A DNA stretch of 21,904 nucleotides from Chitinophagales bacterium (GCA_013297585.1 JAAFHG010000017.1:1-21904), one strand, 5' to 3'; shown: positions 1-6,782, counted from the first letter of the stretch. A program made the numbers and translations. The notes: generated by a model from the letters alone, not told the origin.

Positions 1-176
1 CTTTTGCAAAATTGAACAAGTTTAGCGCAGCAGATACCCTATTCTTATTTGCAGAACATTACCAAGCTGTAATAGCAACACCAACCGAAACCAACCATCA
101 AAACATTAGGCAATTTATGCTACATGGCTGGGCTGGTATTGCATTTGAAGGAGAGGCATTGGCAAAAAGACAATAA
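1..176 (+). CDS. 3' end of an unidentified gene (partial)
   Basis: An open frame runs from the left edge (first full codon at position 3) to a TAA at 174-176, giving about 57 C-terminal residues with no start in the window. The peptide has ordinary protein composition and includes the stretches LFLFAEHYQAVIA and LHGWAGIAFEGEAL. I do not recognise the family. Support comes from the uninterrupted frame and from its position: it converges on the minus-strand DUF5606 gene, with a symmetrical stem-loop between them. The function is unknown. Confidence 0.5.
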   Translation, partial: FAKLNKFSAADTLFLFAEHYQAVIATPTETNHQNIRQFMLHGWAGIAFEGEALAKRQ

Positions 177-190
177 AAGCAACGCACTAG

Positions 191-241
191 TTTGTTGGCA
201 ACAGCTGTATACAACAAAGCCAGCAATTACTTACTGGCTTT
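191..241. terminator. Stem-loop between convergent genes, possible bidirectional terminator
   Basis: AAAGCCAG (216-223) and CTGGCTTT (234-241) form a perfect 8-bp stem with a 10-nt loop. A second inverted repeat, TTTGTTG (191-197) with CAACAAA (212-218), overlaps it, so the two cannot form fully together. The position between a + gene ending at 176 and a minus gene ending at 265 suits a shared terminator. The T-tract after the stem is weak on both strands, so the call is tentative. Confidence 0.45.
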
Positions 242-264
242 AATACTATATTTAAAAATCGTAA

Positions 265-687
265 TTACGCTTCTGCTTCTGCTGTTGCTTCAGTTTCTTC
301 TGTAGCACTTAACTTAAGTGCTACATCGTTTGCTTTAAGCAAATTGTACCATTTTACCATTTTCTTCATATCGCTTGCATACACTCTGTCAAAATCCATA
401 TCAGCGTATACTTTGGTAAAGTATTCTTTTACTGCTTTTGGATCTTTTTCCGATGGCAATATTTCTGCACTTACTTCCATAGCTGCAAATACATCTACCA
501 AGTTTACATTTTCACGAATAGTGAATACTTCTATACTTTCTAAATGAGAAAAGTTGTGTACACGGCTACTTACAAATTTGGTTACCTTATCTTCTAACCC
601 ACGCACAATAGCACCATCTGTTTTACTACCTACTAGTTCAAACAAACCACTCATGCCTGTAATTGATATTAACTTACTGTATTCCAT
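265..687 (-). CDS. DUF5606 family protein
   Basis: A 140-residue protein starting MEYSKLISITGMSGLFELVG. The N-terminus (ISITGxxGLFELV, then a variable loop and FVSSRVHNFSHLESIEVFT) matches what I know of DUF5606, a small cytoplasmic family largely confined to Bacteroidota with no established function. No signal peptide or membrane segment is visible. The second half is helical and charged, with FTKVYADMDFDRVYASDMKK, and ends in a low-complexity acidic tail of E, A and T from about residue 128, typical of a disordered end. Upstream (minus strand) at 708-714 there is TATTTTG followed by CAGCC, close to the Bacteroidota -7 box but one base short. The gene is separated from the upstream split gene by 90 bp, so it may have its own promoter. 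Confidence 0.75.
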   Translation of the reverse strand: MEYSKLISITGMSGLFELVGSKTDGAIVRGLEDKVTKFVSSRVHNFSHLESIEVFTIRENVNLVDVFAAMEVSAEILPSEKDPKAVKEYFTKVYADMDFDRVYASDMKKMVKWYNLLKANDVALKLSATEETEATAEAEA

Positions 688-777
688 TGTTTTAATTTAA
701 GAGGCTGCAAAATAAAGGGAAATGCGTTATAAAGACCACCGATATTATTTTTGAAACAATTATAACAAATGCACGCA

Positions 778-1616
778 TTACACCATAAACGACCTCATAG
801 ACAACACAATTTGGGCTAACGATGCATCGCCTTTAATGTTTGCTTGCTCTACAGCGACGCTTGTGTACATGCTACCAGAAAATAGCTGCCAAGCTGTATC
901 ACTATCTATGGTTACATCTGCTATAAAATTACCTTGTGGGCTTGTAGCCAATTGCCAGTTATCTATTTGTTTTACCAAATAATAAGTGCCACCAACTGGT
1001 GAAATGGTTATTTTAATGGTAGTATCTACAGCAGCAGCTACATCTTTAAAAGTAAAGGGTAGCGCTTGCATAATAATTTGCATAAACGGCAAAAAGAATT
1101 CGTCTTTAATTAAAGCTGGCTTACCTACTGCTGCTCTTATTTGTTGTTGGTGAATAAATTTTTCTGTGTATTCTCTAGCTAAATGCAACCAATTTTTAGA
1201 TTGTGTTTCGCCCGCCCAAGCTACTGGAAAAATAGCTGGTTCATCTGGTGGCAAACTTGCATAATAATTACTTACTAAAGAACCAGTTACTTGAGTAACA
1301 TTACTAATACTTGAGGGCTAAGTCGCTTACTAGCAGCTACCCAAGTAGCATTTAATTGATTTAACCAAGTCACTAAATCTTGGTACGACTCAATACCAAT
1401 AGGCGTTTCACCAAAATATTGATCTCGTTGAATAGACAGTGTTCTTAAATTACCATCAAGCAAATGTGCTGCTATATCTTTTACACACCATTGCTTTGCA
1501 ACGGTAGGCATTTGCCATTCTGCCTCGTTAAGTGATTGCAGTAAATCAATTAAAAGTGTGTCTATTTTAGCAAACAAATGTGCCACTTCAATGGGTGTTT
1601 GATCACTTGCTGACAT
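778..1616 (-). pseudogene. Maleylpyruvate isomerase N-terminal (DinB-like) protein, frameshifted
   Basis: Two adjacent minus-strand frames together make one protein of about 278 residues. The first (1616 down to a TAA at 1287) gives 109 residues with the MDMPI_N/DinB-type pattern WCVKDIAAHLLDG, whose His51 is a candidate metal ligand. The second continues from about 1305 to 778 and holds FPVAWAGE, then AREYTEKFIHQQQIR with another candidate metal His, then a lipid-transfer-like C-terminal part. The frame changes between RLSPQV and ISNVTQVTGSLVSNYYAS, near 1303-1311; one extra base there would restore a continuous protein. The family is a four-helix, metal-binding fold that includes thiol-dependent isomerases and transferases. 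The start ATG directly follows the stop of the DsbA-family gene (TAAATG), implying translational coupling. Either the gene is inactivated, or the missing base is a sequencing error, or a -1 shift occurs in translation. Confidence 0.7.
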
Positions 1617-2273
1617 TTATGCTTTGTTTATTTCGGCTAATAAATTGTTGAGTCTTGCTTCTAGGTTTTCGTAGCTTGTGTAGCCTCTTGCGACCAAGTA
1701 AAATTTACTTTCAGCTGTTTGTACCAATACCGTAGGAAAACTTGTAACCTGCAATTGCTTGCACAACTGAAACTCATAATGGGCTTGCTCTTTGTACGCA
1801 TCGCTTTTAAGCTTTTGGTAAAAGTTTTCTGGCTGAATACTGTATTTTTCTAGCAAATGGGCATAAGCCGCATCATCGGTTAAATCTCTGCCTTCAAAGT
1901 GTAGTGCATATTGTAAATCAGCAGCAAATTCTACTTTTCTATCAGGATAAAATTCTTTAAAAATACATAGTGCAATAGCAGGCTTCTCACTATTAGGATA
2001 CCAATCGCTCAAATCAGGATTATTAATATGCCACAAATAATCATCACCAAATTTTACGCCCGACATTTCCTCAACATTGTGATAAGCTTTTTGAATATAA
2101 CTGGCTGTAACACCAATATGTACAGGCTTTTCAGGCAAAATCATACCACCACTTAATACCTCAAATTGAAATTGCTGTTTAAAATCTTCAGCTATTTGTT
2201 TTATCACATTACTAAAACCATAACACCAACCACAATAGGCATCGTAACAATAAAAAAGAATAGGTGTTTCCAT
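1617..2273 (-). CDS. DsbA family protein (cytoplasmic thioredoxin-fold, FrnE-like)
   Basis: A 218-residue protein with a thioredoxin-type start (ILFYCYDAYCGWCYGF). The CGWC active-site pair is Cys14/Cys17, and a cis-proline-type SFPTVLV lies near residue 180, with a helical insertion between, as in DsbA/FrnE proteins. There is no signal peptide, so it should act in the cytoplasm on thiols or as a disulfide oxidoreductase or isomerase. Its length is normal for the group. It is the first gene of a two-gene unit with the maleylpyruvate isomerase/DinB-type gene; the stop TAA and the next ATG are contiguous. A -7 box at 2278-2285 lies only 4 bases upstream of the ATG, so the mRNA is probably leaderless. 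The physiological substrate cannot be read from the sequence. A role in low-molecular-weight thiol metabolism is an inference from the neighbour. Confidence 0.8.
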   Translation of the reverse strand: METPILFYCYDAYCGWCYGFSNVIKQIAEDFKQQFQFEVLSGGMILPEKPVHIGVTASYIQKAYHNVEEMSGVKFGDDYLWHINNPDLSDWYPNSEKPAIALCIFKEFYPDRKVEFAADLQYALHFEGRDLTDDAAYAHLLEKYSIQPENFYQKLKSDAYKEQAHYEFQLCKQLQVTSFPTVLVQTAESKFYLVARGYTSYENLEARLNNLLAEINKA

Positions 2274-2277
2274 GGTG

Positions 2278-2285
2278 CAAAGATA
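2278..2285 (-). promoter_or_regulatory. -7 promoter box for the DsbA-family gene
   Basis: On the minus strand this reads TATCTTTG followed by CACC and then the ATG at 2273. It fits the Bacteroidota -7 consensus TAnnTTTG. A TTG lies upstream, but with a spacer of about 14 nt, shorter than the usual roughly 19 nt, so the -33 element is weak. Transcription would start at or next to the ATG. Confidence 0.6.
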
Positions 2286-2300
2286 GATTGGTGATGAGCC

Positions 2301-2335
2301 AATTTATAATTTGGGATTTATGATTTGAGATTTAT
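2301..2335. repeat. Five imperfect 7-bp tandem units
   Basis: Consecutive heptamers read AATTTAT, AATTTGG, GATTTAT, GATTTGA, GATTTAT. They lie in the divergent intergenic region between the DsbA-family gene (minus) and gatB (plus). The array could be slippage-prone simple sequence or a bendable AT-rich upstream element; no function is shown. Confidence 0.6.
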
Positions 2336-2366
2336 TAAAATAGCGGCGTCAGAAATTGGTTTTCGG

Positions 2367-2374
2367 TATTTTCG
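2367..2374 (+). promoter_or_regulatory. Possible -7 box for gatB
   Basis: TATTTTCG followed by CAGCC is one mismatch from TAnnTTTG and lies 18 bases before the chosen gatB ATG at 2393. No convincing -33 TTG is seen at the right spacing. The call rests on similarity to the box on the other strand of the same intergenic region. Confidence 0.35.
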
Positions 2375-2392
2375 CAGCCATAATTTTTTTTG

Positions 2393-3835
2393 ATGAGTAT
2401 TGCAGATAAATATGAGGTAGTAATAGGCTTAGAGGTTCACGCCCAATTGAGTACAGCAAGTAAATTGTTTTGCGGTGATAGTGCCGCTTTTGGTGCTGAT
2501 GCCAATACGCATATTAGCGCCATTACTATGGGTCATCCTGGTACATTGCCCAAAACCAATAAAAAGGCAGTTGAATATGCTATAAAAATGGGGTTAGCTT
2601 GTAACTGCGAGATTGTTCAGGATAATTATTTTGCCCGCAAAAATTACTTCTACCCAGATTTACCAAAAGGCTACCAAACATCGCAACATACCACACCTAT
2701 TTGTAAAGGTGGTTTTGTAACTGTAACTACTTCTGAAGGAACAAGAGATATTGAGTTAAATCGTATTCACCTAGAAGAAGATGCAGGAAAAAGCATTCAT
2801 GATATTGATGATGCCAATACATGTGTAGACTTAAATAGAGCAGGCGTAGCTTTAATAGAAATTGTAACAGAGCCTTGCCTACGCAGTAGCGAAGAAGCTT
2901 ACCAATACGTAACAGAATTGCGTCGCCTAGTGCAATGGATAGATGTGTGCGATGGCAATATGGAAGAAGGTAGTTTGCGTTGCGATGCCAACGTGTCTAT
3001 CCGCTTAAAGGGTGAAACTGAATTGGGTACAAAGGTTGAAGTAAAGAACCTTAATAGTATTCGTAATATTAAAAAAGCTATTGACCTTGAAGTTGATAGA
3101 ATGATTGGTATTGTAGAAAATGGTGGTACTATCATTCAACAAACAAGAAGCTACGATGCAGATAACGATACCACTTTTTCGATGCGAGATAAAGAGGAAG
3201 CCAATGACTATCGCTATTTTGCCTGTCCAGATTTAGCACCGTTTCATTTAACAGCAGATTTCATTGGTCGTATAAATACTGCTTTGCCTGCATTGCCACA
3301 GCAATTGGCAAAAATTTATCAAGCAGATTATGGCTTAAGTGCTTACGATGCTGCGCAATTGTGCGAGGATAAAACAACATCTGATTATTTTTTAGCCACA
3401 GTTACACATACCAAACATTACAAGGCTATTGTAAACTGGCTTACTGGCCCCATAAAGCAATATTTAAACGACCATAAAGCTGACTTAGCAACGCTATCAT
3501 TAGCGCCACAAACATTAGCTGCATTAATTGCTTTAATAGATGAAGGAAAAGTAAATTTCTCAATCGCATCGTCTAAAATTTTTCCTGTTTTACTAAAAGA
3601 AGACAAGAACCCGCTGCAAATAGCCGAAGCACTAAACTTGCTACAAGTAAGTAATAGCAACGATTTAGAAGCTTGGGTAAATGAAGCTATAAGTAAAATG
3701 CCTGATAAAGTAACTGAATATAAAAAGGGTAAAAAAGGTTTGATTGGTTTATTTGTAGGTGAAGTAAAAAAGATAAGTAAAGGCAAGGCTGACCCTAAAG
3801 TGGTAACAGCGTTATTGCAAGAAAAACTAGGTTAA
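2393..3835 (+). CDS. gatB: Aspartyl/glutamyl-tRNA(Asn/Gln) amidotransferase subunit B
   Basis: A 480-residue GatB, the usual length. It binds misacylated Glu-tRNA(Gln) or Asp-tRNA(Asn) and, with GatA and GatC, amidates the amino acid in the cytoplasm. Recognisable blocks in order are VIGLEVHAQL at the N-terminus, YPDLPKGYQTSQ, HLEEDAGKS, DLNRAGVALIEIVTEP, GSLRCDANVSIR, EVKNLNSI and YRYFACPDLAPF. A helical GatB/YqeY tail domain that contacts tRNA follows, ending near KADPKVVTALLQEKLG. I chose ATG 2393 over an in-frame TTG at 2390, because ATG gives the standard start and the TTG adds only one residue. gatA and gatC are not in the window, as is common in Bacteroidota, where the three genes are scattered. 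The stop codon directly abuts the left end of the 3836-4001 repeat element. Confidence 0.97.
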   Translation: MSIADKYEVVIGLEVHAQLSTASKLFCGDSAAFGADANTHISAITMGHPGTLPKTNKKAVEYAIKMGLACNCEIVQDNYFARKNYFYPDLPKGYQTSQHTTPICKGGFVTVTTSEGTRDIELNRIHLEEDAGKSIHDIDDANTCVDLNRAGVALIEIVTEPCLRSSEEAYQYVTELRRLVQWIDVCDGNMEEGSLRCDANVSIRLKGETELGTKVEVKNLNSIRNIKKAIDLEVDRMIGIVENGGTIIQQTRSYDADNDTTFSMRDKEEANDYRYFACPDLAPFHLTADFIGRINTALPALPQQLAKIYQADYGLSAYDAAQLCEDKTTSDYFLATVTHTKHYKAIVNWLTGPIKQYLNDHKADLATLSLAPQTLAALIALIDEGKVNFSIASSKIFPVLLKEDKNPLQIAEALNLLQVSNSNDLEAWVNEAISKMPDKVTEYKKGKKGLIGLFVGEVKKISKGKADPKVVTALLQEKLG

Positions 3836-4001
3836 TGCCACAGAGACACAGAAGCTCTGAGACTTTTTTAATAATATCTATGTTTCTGTGCTTCAATGGG
3901 AACTCTAAAAAAGACGACAAAGAGTTTATCTAATTCTAAGAAACAAAGAAACTCTGAGGTTTTTTTAAGAATAAAATCTGTGTTTCAGTGCCTCAGTGGC
4001 A
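3836..4001. repeat. 166-bp extragenic element with inverted ends and an internal duplication
   Basis: The left end TGCCACAGAGACACAGAA (3836-3853) matches the reverse complement of the right end (3984-4001) at 15 of 18 positions. Inside, two related segments (about 3841-3900 and 3936-3999) share a CTCTGAG core, a T-rich stretch, and TCT-(A)TGTTTC followed by an imperfect GTG..TCA.TGG block. AACTCT and AGAGTT (3901-3906, 3920-3925) form a further small dyad between them. No coding frame or target-site duplication is seen. The element fills the space from the gatB stop to 16 bp before the next ATG, so it will be transcribed and should fold extensively. Confidence 0.65.
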
Positions 4002-4017
4002 AAAACATTTTAACACA

Positions 4018-4848
4018 ATGAAAAAATTACTAATTATTATAAGCTTGATTTACCTAGCTACAGCTTGTAGCAACAAGCGTAAACTATTTGAAGTAAGTGG
4101 TAAAATAACTAATAGCACTGCTAAAAAAGTGTATTTGCAATATTTGGTTTGGGGTGCTGAAAAACCCATTGTGGTAGATTCTATTAGCCTACAAAAAGAT
4201 CGCAGTTTTATATTGTCAACTGCCTATGGTAATGAAGAAAGTATCTACGAATTAGTATTTGACAATACTGCAAGCGTGCTTCTAATTAACGATAATCCTA
4301 AAGTATTTGTAAATATCGATAAAAATAACTTTAAAAATTACGTTGTAAATGGCTCAAAAGCCAGCGCAGCCTTACACGATTTTTTGAATAATTACAGCAA
4401 TGCCTATCCACAACTATTAGCAACAAGCCAAAGATTAGATACCATTGCTTTAGAAAAAGGTGTAACTGATAGCATTAAAACAGTGGTAAAACTTGAGAGA
4501 GAACAACAGCTACAAAAGGTAAACACTACGGTTACCAGTGCATTTAAAAATACCAAGAGCCCTGCATTGCAATATTATCTAATAGCTAAAGCTTTTGCTA
4601 GCATGCCTTTATCGCAAATACAAGAATTGGCTATCATTGCAAGTGAGCAACATAATACGCATTCTGGTTTGGCCTTTATTAAATCTATTGTAACCAAACA
4701 AGTAGAGAAAGAAAAAGCAGCCCTACAAGCTATTGAGAAACAACAAAAGGACAGCCTTGCAATGGTGCAAAAAGATAGTTTAGCAAGGCAAATACAACTA
4801 GATTCTTCTACCACTAAGAAGCCAAAAGATACTACTACAAATCGTTAA
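4018..4848 (+). CDS. DUF4369-domain lipoprotein
   Basis: A 276-residue lipoprotein. The signal peptide MKKLLIIISLIYLATAC has its lipobox Cys at residue 17, which sets the start at ATG 4018; an in-frame GTG at 3988 would put ten extra residues from the repeat element before a good signal. Residues about 22-110 (FEVSGKITNSTAKKVYLQ, IVVDSISL, VLLINDNPKVFVNID, NYVVNGSKAS) match DUF4369, a beta-rich N-terminal domain usually followed by a TlpA-type thioredoxin domain. Here no CxxC domain follows. The rest is helical, with residues about 225-262 rich in K, E and Q (coiled-coil-like) and a Thr/Lys-rich end. It probably sits in the periplasm on a membrane. Its function is unknown. It lies downstream of gatB with no clear promoter except possibly within the repeat. 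Confidence 0.8.
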   Translation: MKKLLIIISLIYLATACSNKRKLFEVSGKITNSTAKKVYLQYLVWGAEKPIVVDSISLQKDRSFILSTAYGNEESIYELVFDNTASVLLINDNPKVFVNIDKNNFKNYVVNGSKASAALHDFLNNYSNAYPQLLATSQRLDTIALEKGVTDSIKTVVKLEREQQLQKVNTTVTSAFKNTKSPALQYYLIAKAFASMPLSQIQELAIIASEQHNTHSGLAFIKSIVTKQVEKEKAALQAIEKQQKDSLAMVQKDSLARQIQLDSSTTKKPKDTTTNR

Positions 4849-4917
4849 TAATTAGCGGTTTACATTAAAATATTCTGGTTTAAAAAGCTAATAATATTAA
4901 CATAGATACTTAACCTT

Positions 4918-4947
4918 TTTGCTTGAAATTTATAACTATTAATTTTG
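4918..4947 (+). promoter_or_regulatory. Promoter for the DUF2147 gene
   Basis: TTTG at 4918-4921 is followed after 18 nt by TAATTTTG at 4940-4947. This matches the Bacteroidota -33 (TTG/TTTG) and -7 (TAnnTTTG) elements with near-normal spacing. Transcription should start near 4951-4954, about 25-30 nt before the ATG at 4980. Confidence 0.6.
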
Positions 4948-4979
4948 TATTTGTAATAAACCCATAAATGCTTAAGTCA

Positions 4980-5393
4980 ATGAAAAAATTATCAGTTCTC
5001 CTTATCGCTACGCTATTTTTTACGCAACTAATGGCGCAAGACCAAATTATAGGTAAATGGTGGACACCTAAAAAAGATGGTCAGATAGAAATTTACAAAT
5101 CAGGCAGCAAATATTTTGGTAAATTAATTTGGGGTAAAAATGGTACTAAGAAAGACGTTAATAACCCTAAAGAAGAACTAAGAGCTAGACCGCTCGTTGG
5201 CATGGATTTGTTTACAAACTTTACCTATAAAGCAAGCGATGTACAATGGATTGATGGCAAAATATACGACCCAGAAGGCGGCAAAACCTATAGTTGCAAA
5301 ATATGGCTTACCGATGAAGGTAAAACAATGAACGTACGAGGATTTATTGGCATTTCGCTACTTGGCCGCACCGAAAAATTTACAAAATTGTGA
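4980..5393 (+). CDS. DUF2147 family secreted protein
   Basis: A 137-residue exported protein. The signal peptide is MKKLSVLLIATLFFTQLMAQ, cleaved after MA or MAQ. I chose ATG 4980, which begins a classic signal, over the in-frame ATG 4968. The mature part fits DUF2147: IIGKWWTPKKDGQIEIYK at the start, YFGKLIW, NPKEELRARPLVGMDL in the middle, WIDGKIYDPEGGKTYSC, and LGRTEKFTKL at the end, the pattern expected for a small lipocalin-like beta barrel. The family is periplasmic or extracellular with no firmly established role. It has its own promoter (4918-4947) and is followed after 102 bp by the transketolase subunit gene. Confidence 0.88.
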   Translation: MKKLSVLLIATLFFTQLMAQDQIIGKWWTPKKDGQIEIYKSGSKYFGKLIWGKNGTKKDVNNPKEELRARPLVGMDLFTNFTYKASDVQWIDGKIYDPEGGKTYSCKIWLTDEGKTMNVRGFIGISLLGRTEKFTKL

Positions 5394-5429
5394 TATACAA
5401 AGCATTACTATGTTTAGCTATTGGCATTA

Positions 5430-5449
5430 AAAGCTGTAAAAAGCTGTAA
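5430..5449. repeat. Exact 10-bp tandem duplication
   Basis: AAAGCTGTAA occurs twice back to back in the 102-bp space between the DUF2147 gene and the transketolase subunit gene. This is a likely slippage product with no assigned function. Confidence 0.6.
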
Positions 5450-5495
5450 TAAATAGCCAAAAAGATTAACTTAGCCACCTTAATACAATAATTAT

Positions 5496-6341
5496 ATGCC
5501 AACAACGCAAGAACTAAAAAACATTGCTTCTCAAGTGAGAAGAGATATCGTACGTATGGTACATGGTGTTCAAAGTGGTCACCCAGGTGGTTCTTTAGGT
5601 TGTACAGATTACCTAACAGCTCTGTATTTTGATGTAATGAAACATGATACCAGCTTTAAAATGGATGGTAAGGGCGAAGATGTATTCTTCCTTTCTAATG
5701 GTCATATTTCGCCAGTATTTTACTCGGTTTTAGCCCGTGTTGGCTATTTTGATGTTAAGGAATTAGCCACTTTTAGAAAACTAAACTCTCGCTTGCAAGG
5801 TCACCCAACTACACATGAACACCTACCAGGTGTACGTATTGCTAGTGGTAGCTTAGGCCAAGGCATGAGCGTAGCAATTGGTGCTGCATTAGCAAAAAAA
5901 ATGGATGGTGACGACCGTATTGTTTACTCACTACATGGTGATGGTGAACTAGATGAAGGACAAAACTGGGAGGCAATTCTATTTGCAGCGCATAAAAAAG
6001 TAGATAACCTTATTGCAACTATTGACTATAATGGTCAGCAAATTGATGGCCCTACAAGTAAAGTAATGAACTTAGGTAACTTGAAAGCTAAGTTTGAAGC
6101 TTTTGATTGGACCGTTTTAGAAGTAGACAATGGCAATGATATGGACGAATTAATTGCTGGTTTTACTAAAGCTAAAGGCTTAGTAGGTCAAGGCAAGCCA
6201 ATTTGTATTTTAATGAAAACTGGCATGGGCAAAGGCATTGACTTTATGGAAGGTTCACACGAATGGCATGGTATTGCGCCAAATGATGAGCAGCTTGCAA
6301 GAGCACTAGCACAATTACCAGAAACTTTGGGCGATTATTAG
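5496..6341 (+). CDS. Transketolase, N-terminal subunit
   Basis: A 281-residue protein equal to the thiamine-diphosphate-binding N-terminal third of transketolase, which transfers two-carbon units between sugar phosphates in the non-oxidative pentose phosphate pathway. Visible signatures are SGHPGG (27-32), SNGHISP with His70, QGHP with His103, SGSLGQG (117-123), and the ThDP/Mg motif GDGELDEGQNWE (148-159) followed by DYNGQQIDG. The protein ends after the N-terminal domain (HGIAPNDEQLARAL), as in the two-subunit form; the pyrimidine-binding and C-terminal domains must come from a separate gene. That gene usually follows directly, but here an intrinsic terminator follows and no partner is in the window. 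TAACTTAG at 5467-5474, followed by CCACC, is one mismatch from a -7 box. Confidence 0.93.
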   Translation: MPTTQELKNIASQVRRDIVRMVHGVQSGHPGGSLGCTDYLTALYFDVMKHDTSFKMDGKGEDVFFLSNGHISPVFYSVLARVGYFDVKELATFRKLNSRLQGHPTTHEHLPGVRIASGSLGQGMSVAIGAALAKKMDGDDRIVYSLHGDGELDEGQNWEAILFAAHKKVDNLIATIDYNGQQIDGPTSKVMNLGNLKAKFEAFDWTVLEVDNGNDMDELIAGFTKAKGLVGQGKPICILMKTGMGKGIDFMEGSHEWHGIAPNDEQLARALAQLPETLGDY

Positions 6342-6361
6342 TTGTCATTTTTTTATAAAAT

Positions 6362-6397
6362 AAAAAAAGAGGTCGCTGAACAGAGCGCCTCTTTTTT
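6362..6397 (+). terminator. Intrinsic terminator after the transketolase subunit
   Basis: An A-rich left arm with GAGG(T)CGCT pairs with AGCGCCTC and the following T run (6392-6397), with one bulged base and a short loop. The A/T tracts extend the stem and supply the U-tract. It lies about 20 bp after the stop at 6341 and ends the + strand unit. Confidence 0.85.
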
Positions 6398-6466
6398 GTT
6401 TAGTGAAACTAGATGGCATATGCACTACTTAGAAAAACCAAAAATTCTAAAAAGTACACAAGCACG

Positions 6467-6685
6467 TTAATCTAGTATCTCATTTTTATTTGCTTGCATT
6501 TTTTTTCTTTTTACTGCGTAACCTACACCCGCTGCAACTAGTAATGATAAACCACCATCAATAGGTACAGTTCCTTCCGGATCATCTGGTAATGTTGGCC
6601 CATCATCGGCAAATGCTGGTGTAGCACAGATAAGTAATACACCAAAAATCATCATCATTTTAAATATTTTTATACTTTTTTTCAT
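6467..6685 (-). CDS. Small exported protein with a PIDGG C-terminal anchor
   Basis: A 72-residue protein. The signal peptide ends near ATPAFA (residue 26) and leaves a very short mature segment, DDGPTLPDDPEG (27-38). Then PIDGG (41-45), a hydrophobic stretch LSLLVAAGVGYAV and a basic KRKK end follow. This order (Pro-Ile-Asp-Gly-Gly motif, transmembrane segment, basic tail) resembles the PID-CTERM sorting signals of Bacteroidota, which are thought to be processed like other CTERM tails. The enzyme responsible is not in the window. The 12-residue mature segment is almost identical to the one in the gene just upstream (6783-7445), so the two are probably functionally linked. A 6-bp dyad lies in its leader. 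The function is unknown. Confidence 0.72.
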   Translation of the reverse strand: MKKSIKIFKMMMIFGVLLICATPAFADDGPTLPDDPEGTVPIDGGLSLLVAAGVGYAVKRKKMQANKNEILD

Positions 6686-6701
6686 TGTTTATTTATTTTG
6701 C

Positions 6702-6727
6702 GCTAAGCAATACTTAGCTTGTTTTTT
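6702..6727. repeat. Inverted repeat with flanking T run
   Basis: GCTAAG (6702-6707), loop CAATA, CTTAGC (6713-6718), then TTG and seven T on the + strand. On + it has the form of an intrinsic terminator, although no + gene ends nearby. On the minus strand it is a leader hairpin about 15 bp before the PIDGG-protein start. Its role is undecided. Confidence 0.45.
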
Positions 6728-6782
6728 TAATTAATTGCGGTACGCTTTTATTTTTGGCAACTTTTATTACTGTAGTCAATAA

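Noticed and set aside
778..1254. The C-terminal half of the frameshifted gene as an independent CDS from a TTG start
   Set aside because: The open frame and family-like sequence continue upstream of the TTG without a stop to the presumed frameshift point, and the TTG falls in mid-domain.
3418..3786. A 122-codon minus-strand frame inside gatB
   Set aside because: It lies wholly antisense to strongly conserved gatB sequence and has no family resemblance.
3836..4001. The repeat element as a transposon or insertion sequence
   Set aside because: No coding capacity, no transposase nearby and no target-site duplication at the edges; only a repeat element is supported.
5390..5449. Micro-ORF of 19 codons with a GTG start overlapping the DUF2147 stop, with a hydrophobic lipoprotein-like peptide
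   Set aside because: No proper lipobox spacing or ribosome-binding support, and it ends in a slippage-prone 10-bp duplication; too short to support.
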